Assembly: GCA_017642895.1 (NCBI GenBank)
Contig: JAEPON010000017.1
Location: 16,393-80,392 of the forward strand
DNA length: 64,000 nt
Source of the DNA: Roseitalea sp.
Lineage (GTDB): Bacteria > Pseudomonadota > Alphaproteobacteria > Rhizobiales > Rhizobiaceae
Reading direction: 5' to 3'
Each line of letters opens with the position of its first letter. Within the stretch, counting starts at the first letter, position 1. The position numbers were made by a program, and so were the translations under genes. Below the pieces are notes generated by a model, which saw only the letters and a list, made by a program, of their open reading frames with translations, did no database searches and was not told the DNA's origin. Below are positions 1 to 8,176 of this stretch, one piece after another.

Positions 1-344
1 TGGGCCTGCGCACAGGGCTTTGCGCGCATATTGCAGCGCATCATCGCATTAACCACATGGTTGATGATTTCTTACCGCGGCTTCCCGCAAGCGGCCACAG
101 CGTTGAAAAAACCGCAGATTCATGCTATATGACCAAGTAATGCCGCTTTCAGCCACGATGCTCTGCGCTTTGCCGCGCACTTCCAAGAGGTCCTAAAGCC
201 GGGTCAGATCGGTCGTGTGGTGGGTTTCCGCCCTCCGCAACCGATGGTCTCCCGGCTTTGTCGTGCGCCTGCGTCATTGCCAATCGGCTCGCGCCGCAAA
301 CCAAAGCCCGGCAAGTGTCTCGTCCGGCAGGGAGTATGAAAAAC
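1..344. other. leading intergenic/5' region of carD
   Basis: No reading frame here has recognisable protein similarity, and the short frames present are shadows. The stretch is AT-richer around bases 120-170 and presumably carries the carD promoter. A gene lying upstream of the window cannot be excluded. Confidence 0.4.
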
Positions 345-920
345 ATGGCATCTTCGCCCAAAAAAGCCTCGCAACGCCAGGGATTTCGGACCAACGAGTT
401 CATCGTTTACCCGGCCCATGGCGTCGGCCAGATCACGGCCATCGAGGAGCAGGAAGTCGCAGGCCACACACTGGAACTGTTCGTCATCGAGTTCCAGAAG
501 GACAAGATGCGCCTCAAGGTTCCGGTCGCAAAGGCACTGTCGATCGGCATGCGCAAGCTCGCCGAAAGCGGTTTCGTCGACCGTGCTCTCAAGGTTCTTC
601 AGGGCCGCGCGCGCATCAAGCGGACCATGTGGTCGCGCCGCGCGCAGGAATATGACGCCAAGATCAATTCGGGCGACCTGATCTCGATCGCCGAAGTGGT
701 GCGCGACCTCTACCGCGCCGAGAACCAGCCCGAGCAATCCTATTCCGAGCGCCAGCTCTATGAGGCCGCGCTCGACCGGATGGCGCGCGAGATCGCCGCC
801 GTCAAGAAGGTGTCCGAGACCGAGGCCGTGCGCCTCATCGAGACCAATCTCAAGCTGGGACCGAAGCGGGCCAACAAGGCCGAGAACGATGAGGGTGGTT
901 CGCAGGAACAGGCCGCCTGA
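345..920 (+). CDS. carD: CarD family transcriptional regulator
   Basis: 191-residue CarD-type regulator that binds RNA polymerase beta and stabilises open complexes at promoters such as rRNA promoters. The RNAP-interacting Tudor-like domain covers roughly residues 15-75 (GESIVYP-like TNEFIVYPAHGVG, then VAGHTLELFVIEF). It is followed by the helical DNA-binding domain with RTMWSRRAQEYDAKINSGD and the family hallmark LYRAENQPEQSYSERQLYE. Two upstream in-frame starts exist at 258 and 336. I chose 345 because the AGGGAG at 329-334 is 10 nt from it but only 1 nt from 336. An intrinsic terminator follows. Rhizobial CarD proteins have the same length and sequence style. Confidence 0.93.
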   Translation: MASSPKKASQRQGFRTNEFIVYPAHGVGQITAIEEQEVAGHTLELFVIEFQKDKMRLKVPVAKALSIGMRKLAESGFVDRALKVLQGRARIKRTMWSRRAQEYDAKINSGDLISIAEVVRDLYRAENQPEQSYSERQLYEAALDRMAREIAAVKKVSETEAVRLIETNLKLGPKRANKAENDEGGSQEQAA

Positions 921-956
921 TCCGGCCAACGCCAGGTTTCGTAGCGAATTCATGAC

Positions 957-988
957 AAGGCCGGCGCGGCATTCCGCGCCGGCTTTTT
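957..988 (+). terminator. rho-independent terminator of carD
   Basis: A GC-rich inverted repeat (CCGGCGCGG at 961-969, CCGCGCCGG at 974-982, four-base loop) is followed by a run of five T. It lies 40 bases after the carD stop. Confidence 0.85.
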
Positions 989-1130
989 CATGCGCGATGG
1001 GCGAGATCTCGCACTCATATGCCGCGCCATCTGCAACTTTGACAGCAAGTTTTTCCCGGTCGGACTGAACCGGAACGTCAAATACTGCGTATCTCCTGAT
1101 GAAGCGGGGAAAAACCGCTCTTGGGAGAGC

Positions 1131-2000
<870 letters not shown>

Positions 2001-2017
2001 TCGTCAGGCCCGTTTGA

Positions 2018-2383
2018 TCACGCCGCCAGCGCGTTGGTCACCGCACCGCGAATATCGGCGAGCGTGAACGGCTTGGACACCACATCGATGACGATCTTTT
2101 CCACGTCGGCGGCGCGCTCGCGCTGCTCGGCATAGCCGGTCATCAAAAGGATGCGGAGATCCGGGAAATCCTTGACCGCTGTCCGGGCCATGGCGATGCC
2201 GTCCATCGCCGGCATCCGGATGTCCGACACAACCAGATCGTAGGCGCCGGACTTGTCGGCGATCCGTTCCAGCGCCAGATCGCCATCGTCGGCCTGATCG
2301 ACCTCATGGCCGTCCAGGGTCAGCGCGCGGGCGGTGAAGCTGCGCACCGAATGGTCGTCATCGACCACGAGAATCCGCGCCAT
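2018..2383 (-). CDS. cpdR: single-domain response regulator, CpdR-like
   Basis: 121-residue receiver with no output domain. The acidic pocket is VDDD at about residues 7-10, the phospho-acceptor Asp54 is in VVSDIRMP, the conserved Thr is in LLMTGYA and Lys is in SKPFTLADI. The segment GYAEQRERA followed by DVVSKPFTLADIR is characteristic of CpdR, the alphaproteobacterial ClpXP adaptor that controls degradation of cell-cycle proteins when unphosphorylated. It is convergent with rpoH (17-base gap). Only three bases separate its start from the hpt stop, so it is probably cotranscribed after hpt. Confidence 0.85.
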   Translation of the reverse strand: MARILVVDDDHSVRSFTARALTLDGHEVDQADDGDLALERIADKSGAYDLVVSDIRMPAMDGIAMARTAVKDFPDLRILLMTGYAEQRERAADVEKIVIDVVSKPFTLADIRGAVTNALAA

Positions 2384-2386
2384 CGG

Positions 2387-2935
2387 TCAGGCATCTCCTG
2401 TCACAACGCCCACAAAGGGCAGTTCGCGGAAGGCATGGCCGACATCCATGCCATAGCCGACCACGAAATGGTCGGGACATTCAAAGCCGGTGAAGTTGGC
2501 ATCGAGCGGCGTCTTGGCGCTGCGCCGCGTCCGCTTGTCCAGCAGAACCGCGATCGCCACCGAACGGGCGCCGCGCTCCAACAGGATTTTCCGCGCATGG
2601 GTCAAGGTGGTGCCCGATTCCAGTATGTCGTCGATCAAGAGGACATCGCGCCCCTTCACATCGCTGTCGATGTCGCGCAGCATCTTGACCTCGCCGGCTT
2701 CCGTGCCGGCGCCGTAGGTCGACAGCATCATGAATTCGACCTCGGGCGCCAGGCCGACGTCGTGCATGGCGCGGATCAGGTCGGCGGCGAAAATGAACGA
2801 ACCCTTCAGGACCGAGATGACCAGAAGGTCCCTGTAATCATGCGCGGCGATTTCTTTCGCCAGCTCGAGATTGCGCCGGGCAATCGCCGAAGCGGGGAAG
2901 AGCACGTCGATACGCTTTCCTCGGACGATCTGCAT
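2387..2935 (-). CDS. hpt: hypoxanthine phosphoribosyltransferase
   Basis: 182-residue type I phosphoribosyltransferase of purine salvage (hypoxanthine/guanine + PRPP to IMP/GMP). The PRPP-binding loop is LLIDDILESGTTL, preceded by the conserved KGSFIFAADL and followed by DKRTRR and the base-binding DHFVVGYGMD. I chose ATG 2935 because it matches the usual family length and sits four bases after the upstream gene's stop; the frame stays open to 2983, which would overlap that gene. Confidence 0.92.
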   Translation of the reverse strand: MQIVRGKRIDVLFPASAIARRNLELAKEIAAHDYRDLLVISVLKGSFIFAADLIRAMHDVGLAPEVEFMMLSTYGAGTEAGEVKMLRDIDSDVKGRDVLLIDDILESGTTLTHARKILLERGARSVAIAVLLDKRTRRSAKTPLDANFTGFECPDHFVVGYGMDVGHAFRELPFVGVVTGDA

Positions 2936-2939
2936 GGCC

Positions 2940-3533
2940 TCAGTGGCGGGTGACAAGCGCGATTCGCGGTTCAGTGCCGGCATAGTCGCCCGCCGGAATG
3001 CGTGTTGTAAAGGCCATGCGTTCTCCCGGAGCCAACCTTTCGCCGCGTGTGATCGTGTGGGTCACCGAACCGGCGCCGTCGCCGCGTTCGAAGGTGATGG
3101 CAACGGCCGGCACCGTGCCGGTCACTTCACGCGCATTGGCGATCGTCGCACGGACCACGAAGACGGCCCGGCGGCCGGACGTATCGATGCGTATTGCCGT
3201 GTCTTCGAGCACCATGCCCGATGGCGCGGTCGGCTGCGTTGTGACGACAGCCGTCGCCGCAAACAAGGCATGGCCGCCGGCGACATAAAAGGACGCACAG
3301 GCGCTGAGCGTCGCGATCAACGCAAACACGGGCAGGGGCATCGGCTGCCGTGCCGTCTTCGCCCGGCGATCGACGGTCCGGAAAAGGCCCAGCCCGCGAT
3401 CCGGCGCCGGATCGGCCGCGCGGCGGGGCTTGCGCACCGTCCGCGTCGCCGGCCCGACCGTCTCGAACTGGACATCAACAATGTCGTCGCCGGAGGAAAT
3501 CACCGTGCCACCACCGCTTCGGTTCGCCCCCAT
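2940..3533 (-). CDS. conserved hypothetical membrane-anchored protein
   Basis: 197-residue protein. Residues 1-62 are basic and probably cytoplasmic. One hydrophobic segment follows (about 65-92, PLPVFALIATL...). The remaining C-terminal domain resembles the DUF3426/FxLYD type of periplasmic beta domain (VVRATIANAREVTGTVPAVAI, then RGERLAPGERMAFTTRIP). This class often concerns envelope homeostasis, but no function can be assigned. It precedes hpt by four bases, which suggests an operon with hpt and the CpdR-like gene. Confidence 0.7.
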   Translation of the reverse strand: MGANRSGGGTVISSGDDIVDVQFETVGPATRTVRKPRRAADPAPDRGLGLFRTVDRRAKTARQPMPLPVFALIATLSACASFYVAGGHALFAATAVVTTQPTAPSGMVLEDTAIRIDTSGRRAVFVVRATIANAREVTGTVPAVAITFERGDGAGSVTHTITRGERLAPGERMAFTTRIPAGDYAGTEPRIALVTRH

Positions 3534-3695
3534 CTAGCGTCATCGGGGTTAACTGAACCTTGCCGCGCGGGCCGTTCAAAGGCCGCACGAGGGTGAAGGG
3601 CAACAATCTGTGATCATCTGAGCCCTTTGCGAAGATGCCGTCGCGCCCTAACCTCCAGTCGTCCCGCTGTGGGACCGCAAACGAGGAGACTGTCC

Positions 3696-3890
3696 ATGCG
3701 GATGACGACCCTGTCCGTGGCAGCCGCGTTGTTTATGGCTGGCGCAACCGCCGCATCGGCTTGCAACTGGAGCAAGCAGACCGTGGCGCAGACCCCCGTC
3801 GACTACAGCAAGATGACCAAGGTCGAAGTGGCGCAGGCGCCGGTCGATGCCTGGCTCATCAAATATCTGGACGCCTGGCACAAAGCCTGA
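3696..3890 (+). CDS. small secreted peptide, unknown function
   Basis: 64-residue protein with a good ribosome site (GAGGAG, 7 nt before ATG 3696) and a signal peptide of about 22 residues ending ATAASA before a Cys. The mature part of about 42 residues contains a tandem motif, VAQTPVD then VAQAPVD, 17 residues apart, and ends in a predicted amphipathic helix. The residue at -3 of the Cys is Ala, so a lipoprotein is possible but not convincing. A strong terminator immediately follows, supporting a genuine monocistronic gene. Unrecognised. Confidence 0.65.
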   Translation: MRMTTLSVAAALFMAGATAASACNWSKQTVAQTPVDYSKMTKVEVAQAPVDAWLIKYLDAWHKA

Positions 3891-3913
3891 GCGACCGTTC
3901 CCGACCTCCATCG

Positions 3914-3952
3914 ACAAAAACCCGGCAGTCCACGCGACCGCCGGGTTTTTGT
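3914..3952. terminator. bidirectional terminator
   Basis: A perfect 13-bp inverted repeat (3914-3926 with 3940-3952, 13-base loop) with an A-run on one side and a T-run on the other lies between two convergent genes, so it can end transcription from both. Confidence 0.85.
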
Positions 3953-3969
3953 GTGTCCCAAGCTTAACG

Positions 3970-4749
3970 TCAAAAGTCGAAACGAAACTTCCGGACCACA
4001 CCGAGCCGGACGCTGAACTGGTCACGGCTGCCGACGGCGGTGACCGGCGACGAACCGGCATCGCCCGTCAGCCGGTCATAGCCCGCTTCGCCGATGATGG
4101 CCCATGAATTGTCGAAGTCCTTCCGCACGCCGACCCCGGCGCCATAGCTCTTGATCCCGCCATCGGCGTTGAACGCGGCGAACCCGGCGGTGCCGGCCGG
4201 TACGCTGAAATAGGTGTCCATATAGCGGTCGTCGGCATAGGAAACGCGCGGCCCGGCGGATACGCGCAGCCCCTCCATCGGCCGCGCGACCAGGTCGGCG
4301 CCTGCTTCGCCGGCCCAGCCTTCATGACCGCCAAAGCCACGGCGCAGATTGGCATGCAACCGGAAATACTCGGCCTCGTAGGAAACTTCCGCGCCGAACT
4401 CGACGGCCAGATCGACATCGGCCAAGCCGGTCAGCGCCGGCGTATCGGTTGCCTTGCGCGCGCCGCGAACATTGAACGATGGCGAGACGGAGAAGCCGCC
4501 GCGATCCCGTCCGCCGATCTGGAAGCCGTTCGGCAGCGTCAGCCGGTGGATCTTGATCAACGGCACCGGCGTGACCAGCATCTCCGATGCGCCCTCATAG
4601 CGCGGCGCGACATTGGCGGCGGCACCGATCTCGAACTCGATGCCCGGCGCGGCGCTGCCATATTCATCGGCTGCATGGGACAGGGCAGGCAATGCCAGGC
4701 CCATGGTTGCGGCCAGGGCGATCAAGCGGGCTCGGCGAGAGAGTGTCAT
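3970..4749 (-). CDS. MipA/OmpV family outer membrane protein
   Basis: 259-residue protein with an N-terminal signal peptide (basic start, LIALAATMGLALPALSHA). The mature protein has alternating beta-strand patterning and the MipA/OmpV features IEFEIGAAANVAPRYEGASE and VTPVPLIKI, and it ends with an aromatic residue (KFRFDF) as expected for BamA-dependent barrel insertion. Family members are scaffold or stress-related outer membrane proteins. ATG 4749 is preceded by CAGGAG. It ends at the shared terminator. Confidence 0.85.
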   Translation of the reverse strand: MTLSRRARLIALAATMGLALPALSHAADEYGSAAPGIEFEIGAAANVAPRYEGASEMLVTPVPLIKIHRLTLPNGFQIGGRDRGGFSVSPSFNVRGARKATDTPALTGLADVDLAVEFGAEVSYEAEYFRLHANLRRGFGGHEGWAGEAGADLVARPMEGLRVSAGPRVSYADDRYMDTYFSVPAGTAGFAAFNADGGIKSYGAGVGVRKDFDNSWAIIGEAGYDRLTGDAGSSPVTAVGSRDQFSVRLGVVRKFRFDF

Positions 4750-4930
4750 TGCGGCTCCTGTTGTTCTGGTTGGTCGTCGGACCGGCCGGGCGCAGCGCAC
4801 GGCTTCCCGCTCGATACGACACCAAACGTCAATTGGTTGTTTATCGGACCTGCGTTTTGGCAAAAAGTTACAATTCACTCATGTTGGGCGTCGCTATCGG
4901 CTGAAGCATTCTGTCATGGGATTGAACGCT

Positions 4931-5395
4931 CTATAGCCGCCTCAGGCACGCCCGAACGATCAGCCGGTGGAACGGCAGGATGGTCGCCAAATAGGTGCGG
5001 CCGAGCCGGTTGTGCCGGCGGATCAGCGTCCGCACGGTGACGGTTTGACCATCGTCGGCGCCGTCCAGATCGACAACACAGCGGAAATCGAGATGGACGT
5101 CATCCATGCCGACCACGACGCGACCGGGCGCGTCGCTGATCAGCGAGAAGATCCCGATCCGCTCGCCATCAGGGCCGTCGCGTCGGTTCCCATCCGTTTG
5201 AAGGCCGAGCGGCGCGACCAGGATGTCGCGCACAACCAGAAGCCGCCTGGCCCATGCGGGCATGTTCCCGAAGACCGTCTCCGCAGCCGCTCGGGCGGTC
5301 GCATAGGCGTTGATCGGGCTGGTTCTCCAGCCATCGGCCCAGTCGGCGTCAGGCATCACCGGATCGGGCAACGGCGTTGCGACCTCGTGTACCAA
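4931..5395 (-). CDS. DUF2867 domain protein
   Basis: About 154 residues of the DUF2867 family: DADWADGWRTSP at the N-terminus, RLLVVRDILVAPLGL in the middle, VVVGMDDVHLDFRCVVDL, then HNRLGRTYLATILPFHRLIV at the C-terminus. Biochemical role unknown. The likely start is TTG 5395, giving LVHEVATPLPD, which resembles the usual N-terminus; alternatives are ATG 5356 (shorter) and 5440 (would overlap lpd). It lies 10 bases after lpd and is probably the last gene of the TCA operon. Confidence 0.72.
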   Translation of the reverse strand: MVHEVATPLPDPVMPDADWADGWRTSPINAYATARAAAETVFGNMPAWARRLLVVRDILVAPLGLQTDGNRRDGPDGERIGIFSLISDAPGRVVVGMDDVHLDFRCVVDLDGADDGQTVTVRTLIRRHNRLGRTYLATILPFHRLIVRACLRRL

Positions 5396-5405
5396 GGGGC
5401 ATGAC

Positions 5406-6815
5406 TCACATGTGCAGCGGTTTGCCCGTGCTCGAGGCAAGCGCCGCCTCGCGCACGGCCTCGCTCATGGTCGGGTGCGCATGGCAGGTCCGCGCCAGAT
5501 CCTCCGACGAGCCGCCAAACTCCATCAGCACCGCGCATTCGTGGATCAGGTCGCCGGCACCCTTGCCGACAATGTGGGCGCCCAAAACCCGGTCGGTCGC
5601 CTTGTCGGCGAGCACTTTGACGAAACCGTCCGTCGCCAGCATGGCGCGCGCGCGGCCATTGGCGGAGAAGGGAAACTTGCCGACCACATAATCGGCCCCT
5701 TCGGCCTTCAACTCGTCCTCGGTCTTGCCGACCGAGGCGACCTCGGGCTCGGTATAGACGACCGACGGGATGACGCCGTAATTGACATGGCCGGCCTGAC
5801 CGGCCATCCGCTCGGCCACCGCCATACCCTCATCCTCGGCCTTGTGCGCGAGCATCGGTCCCTTGACCACATCGCCGATCGCCCAGACGCCGGGCACCGA
5901 AGTCTGCCAATGCTCGTTGATGTCGACGCGACCGCGATCGTCCAGCACAACGCCGGCGGACTCAAGTCCCAAGCCTTCCGTGTAGGGTTTGCGGCCCGTC
6001 GCCACCAGGACGACATCGGCGTTCAGCGTCTCGGCATCGCCGCCCTTGACCGGCTCATAGGTGACATGGCCGCCCTTGCCGGCCTTGTGCACATCGGTGA
6101 CCTTGGCACCCAGCTTGAAGGTGAGGCCCTGCTTGGCCAGCATCTTCTGGAACTGCCGTGCCACATCGCTGTCCATGCCGCCCAGGATCGTGTCGAGATA
6201 TTCGACCACGGTAACCTCGGCCCCGAGCCGCGCCCAGACCGAACCCAGTTCCAGGCCGATCACCCCGCCGCCGACGACGATCATCTTGCCAGGCACCTTG
6301 GCGAGCGACAGCGCGCCCTCCGACGATACGATCACCTTCTCGTCGAATTCGACATCGACGCCGGGAATGCCAGCGACATCCGACCCGGTAGCGATGACGA
6401 TGTTCCTGGTCTCGATCTCCTCGACCTTGCCGTCTTCGCCGGTGACCGCGACCTTGCCCTCGCCGAGAACCGATCCCGTGCCTTTTTTTACATCGACCTT
6501 GTTCTTCTTCATCAGGAAGGAGACGCCGTCGACATTGGATTTCACCGTGGCGTCCTTGTGCGCCATCATCGCCTTGAGATCGAGCTTGGGCGCGCCGACA
6601 TCGACGCCAAGTGCCTTGTGGCTGTGGCCGGCCTCGTGGAAAATGTCGGAAGCGTGCAGCAGCGCCTTGGAGGGGATGCAGCCAATGTTGAGGCAGGTGC
6701 CGCCCAGCGTCGGCCATTTCTCGACGATCGCCGTTTTCAGCCCCAGTTGCGCCGCCTTGATCGCGCACACATACCCGCCCGGTCCCGAACCGATCACCAC
6801 AACATCATAAGCCAT
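5406..6815 (-). CDS. lpdA: dihydrolipoyl dehydrogenase (E3)
   Basis: 469-residue flavoprotein that reoxidises dihydrolipoamide in 2-oxo acid dehydrogenase complexes. Visible are the FAD-binding GSGPGG at 9-14, redox-active Cys41 and Cys46 in GGTCLNIGCIPSK, a second dinucleotide fold (VVGGGVIGLELGSVW), and the C-terminal catalytic His region (CHAHPTMSEAV). It is the last enzyme gene of the sucABlpd segment, so it most likely serves the 2-oxoglutarate complex. Confidence 0.97.
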   Translation of the reverse strand: MAYDVVVIGSGPGGYVCAIKAAQLGLKTAIVEKWPTLGGTCLNIGCIPSKALLHASDIFHEAGHSHKALGVDVGAPKLDLKAMMAHKDATVKSNVDGVSFLMKKNKVDVKKGTGSVLGEGKVAVTGEDGKVEEIETRNIVIATGSDVAGIPGVDVEFDEKVIVSSEGALSLAKVPGKMIVVGGGVIGLELGSVWARLGAEVTVVEYLDTILGGMDSDVARQFQKMLAKQGLTFKLGAKVTDVHKAGKGGHVTYEPVKGGDAETLNADVVLVATGRKPYTEGLGLESAGVVLDDRGRVDINEHWQTSVPGVWAIGDVVKGPMLAHKAEDEGMAVAERMAGQAGHVNYGVIPSVVYTEPEVASVGKTEDELKAEGADYVVGKFPFSANGRARAMLATDGFVKVLADKATDRVLGAHIVGKGAGDLIHECAVLMEFGGSSEDLARTCHAHPTMSEAVREAALASSTGKPLHM

Positions 6816-6866
6816 CTTGCATCCCTCCGCAGTCCGCTGCGGGTCCTTCCTGTCAGTCTCAGCCGG

Positions 6867-8123
6867 TCAAAGATCGAGCACGAAGCGCTCGGGGTCTTCC
6901 AGGCTCTCCTTGACGCGCACGAGGAACGTCACCGCTTCCTTGCCGTCGACGATCCGGTGGTCGTAGCTGAGCGCCAGATACATCATCGGCCGGATCACCA
7001 CCTCGCCATTGATCGCCATGGGTCGCTCCTGGATCTTGTGCATGCCCAAAATGCCCGATTGCGGCGCGTTGAGGATCGGCGAGGACATCAAAGAGCCATA
7101 GACGCCGCCATTGGAAATGGTGAACGTCCCACCCTGCATGTCGGCCATGGAAAGGTTGCCGTCGCGCGCCGCCTTGCCAAGCCGTCCGATCTCCAGTTCC
7201 ACCTCGGCGATCGACATTCGGTCGGCATCGCGCACCACCGGCACGACCAGCCCCTTGTCTGTGCCGACGGCCACGCCGATATGGGCGTAGTTCTTGAAAA
7301 TGATGTCGGTGCCGTCGATCTCGGCATTCACCGACGGGATTTCTTTGAGCGCGTGGGTGACGGCCTTGGTGAAAAAGCCCATGAAGCCAAGCTTCACCGC
7401 ATGCTTTTTCTCGAACAGATCCTTGTATTTCTTGCGCATCGCCATGACGGCGCTCATGTCCACCTCATTGTAGGTGGTCAGCATCGCGGCGGTGTTCTGC
7501 GCGTCCTTGAGCCGCCGTGCGATGGTCTGGCGCAGCTTGGTCATCCGCACGCGTTCCTCGCGCACCTGATCGTCGGCGCTTGACGGCGCGCGCGCGGCCT
7601 GCGGTGCGGGGCTCGGAGCCGGGGCTGCCTGTGCGCCCCTGGCGACCGCATCGAGAACGTCGGATTTCAGCACCTGTCCGCGCTTGCCCGAACCGTCGAC
7701 CTGATCGGCGGTCATGCCCTTTTCTTCCATCATCTTGGCCGCCGAAGGCGCCGGCGGCATGTCGCGCTTGGCGTCCTTCGCGCCCGGCGATTGCGTCTCC
7801 GAGCCCGAAGGCGCCGGTTGGGGCGATGCGTCCTTTTTGACGTCGGCAGCCTTGCCGTCGGAGGCGGCCGCCGTCCCGGCTCCGGCGCCCTCTGTCAGCA
7901 TGCCCAGAAGCGCGTCCACCTCGACCGTGTCGCCCTCATTGGCGACGATTTCGCCGAGCGTGCCGGCGCCCGGCGAGGGAACCTCCAGCGTCACCTTGTC
8001 TGTTTCCAGTTCCACCAGCGTTTCGCCGTCGGCAACACTGTCGCCAGGCTTCTTGAACCATTGGCCGATGGTGGCTTCGGTGACCGATTCACCGAGCGTG
8101 GGTACGCGGATTTCTTTTGCCAT
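6867..8123 (-). CDS. sucB: dihydrolipoyllysine succinyltransferase (E2 of 2-oxoglutarate dehydrogenase)
   Basis: 418 residues. The lipoyl domain covers 1-76 with lipoyl-Lys43 in ELETDKVTLEV. An Ala/Pro linker is followed by a peripheral subunit-binding domain (about 125-165, KMMEEKGMTADQVDGSGKRG), a second linker and the catalytic acyltransferase domain, ending in LSYDHRIVDGKEAVTFL with the active His and Asp. It is one of three genes (sucA, sucB, lpdA) for the complete complex. Confidence 0.97.
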   Translation of the reverse strand: MAKEIRVPTLGESVTEATIGQWFKKPGDSVADGETLVELETDKVTLEVPSPGAGTLGEIVANEGDTVEVDALLGMLTEGAGAGTAAASDGKAADVKKDASPQPAPSGSETQSPGAKDAKRDMPPAPSAAKMMEEKGMTADQVDGSGKRGQVLKSDVLDAVARGAQAAPAPSPAPQAARAPSSADDQVREERVRMTKLRQTIARRLKDAQNTAAMLTTYNEVDMSAVMAMRKKYKDLFEKKHAVKLGFMGFFTKAVTHALKEIPSVNAEIDGTDIIFKNYAHIGVAVGTDKGLVVPVVRDADRMSIAEVELEIGRLGKAARDGNLSMADMQGGTFTISNGGVYGSLMSSPILNAPQSGILGMHKIQERPMAINGEVVIRPMMYLALSYDHRIVDGKEAVTFLVRVKESLEDPERFVLDL

Positions 8124-8176
8124 GTTCGGTCTTCCCCGGACTTTGAAAGTCAGTCAGTTAGCTTGTTTCACTCTTC

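Noticed and set aside
5310..7583. 757-codon plus-strand frame over lpdA and sucB
   Set aside because: Antisense shadow of two certain genes with no motif of its own.
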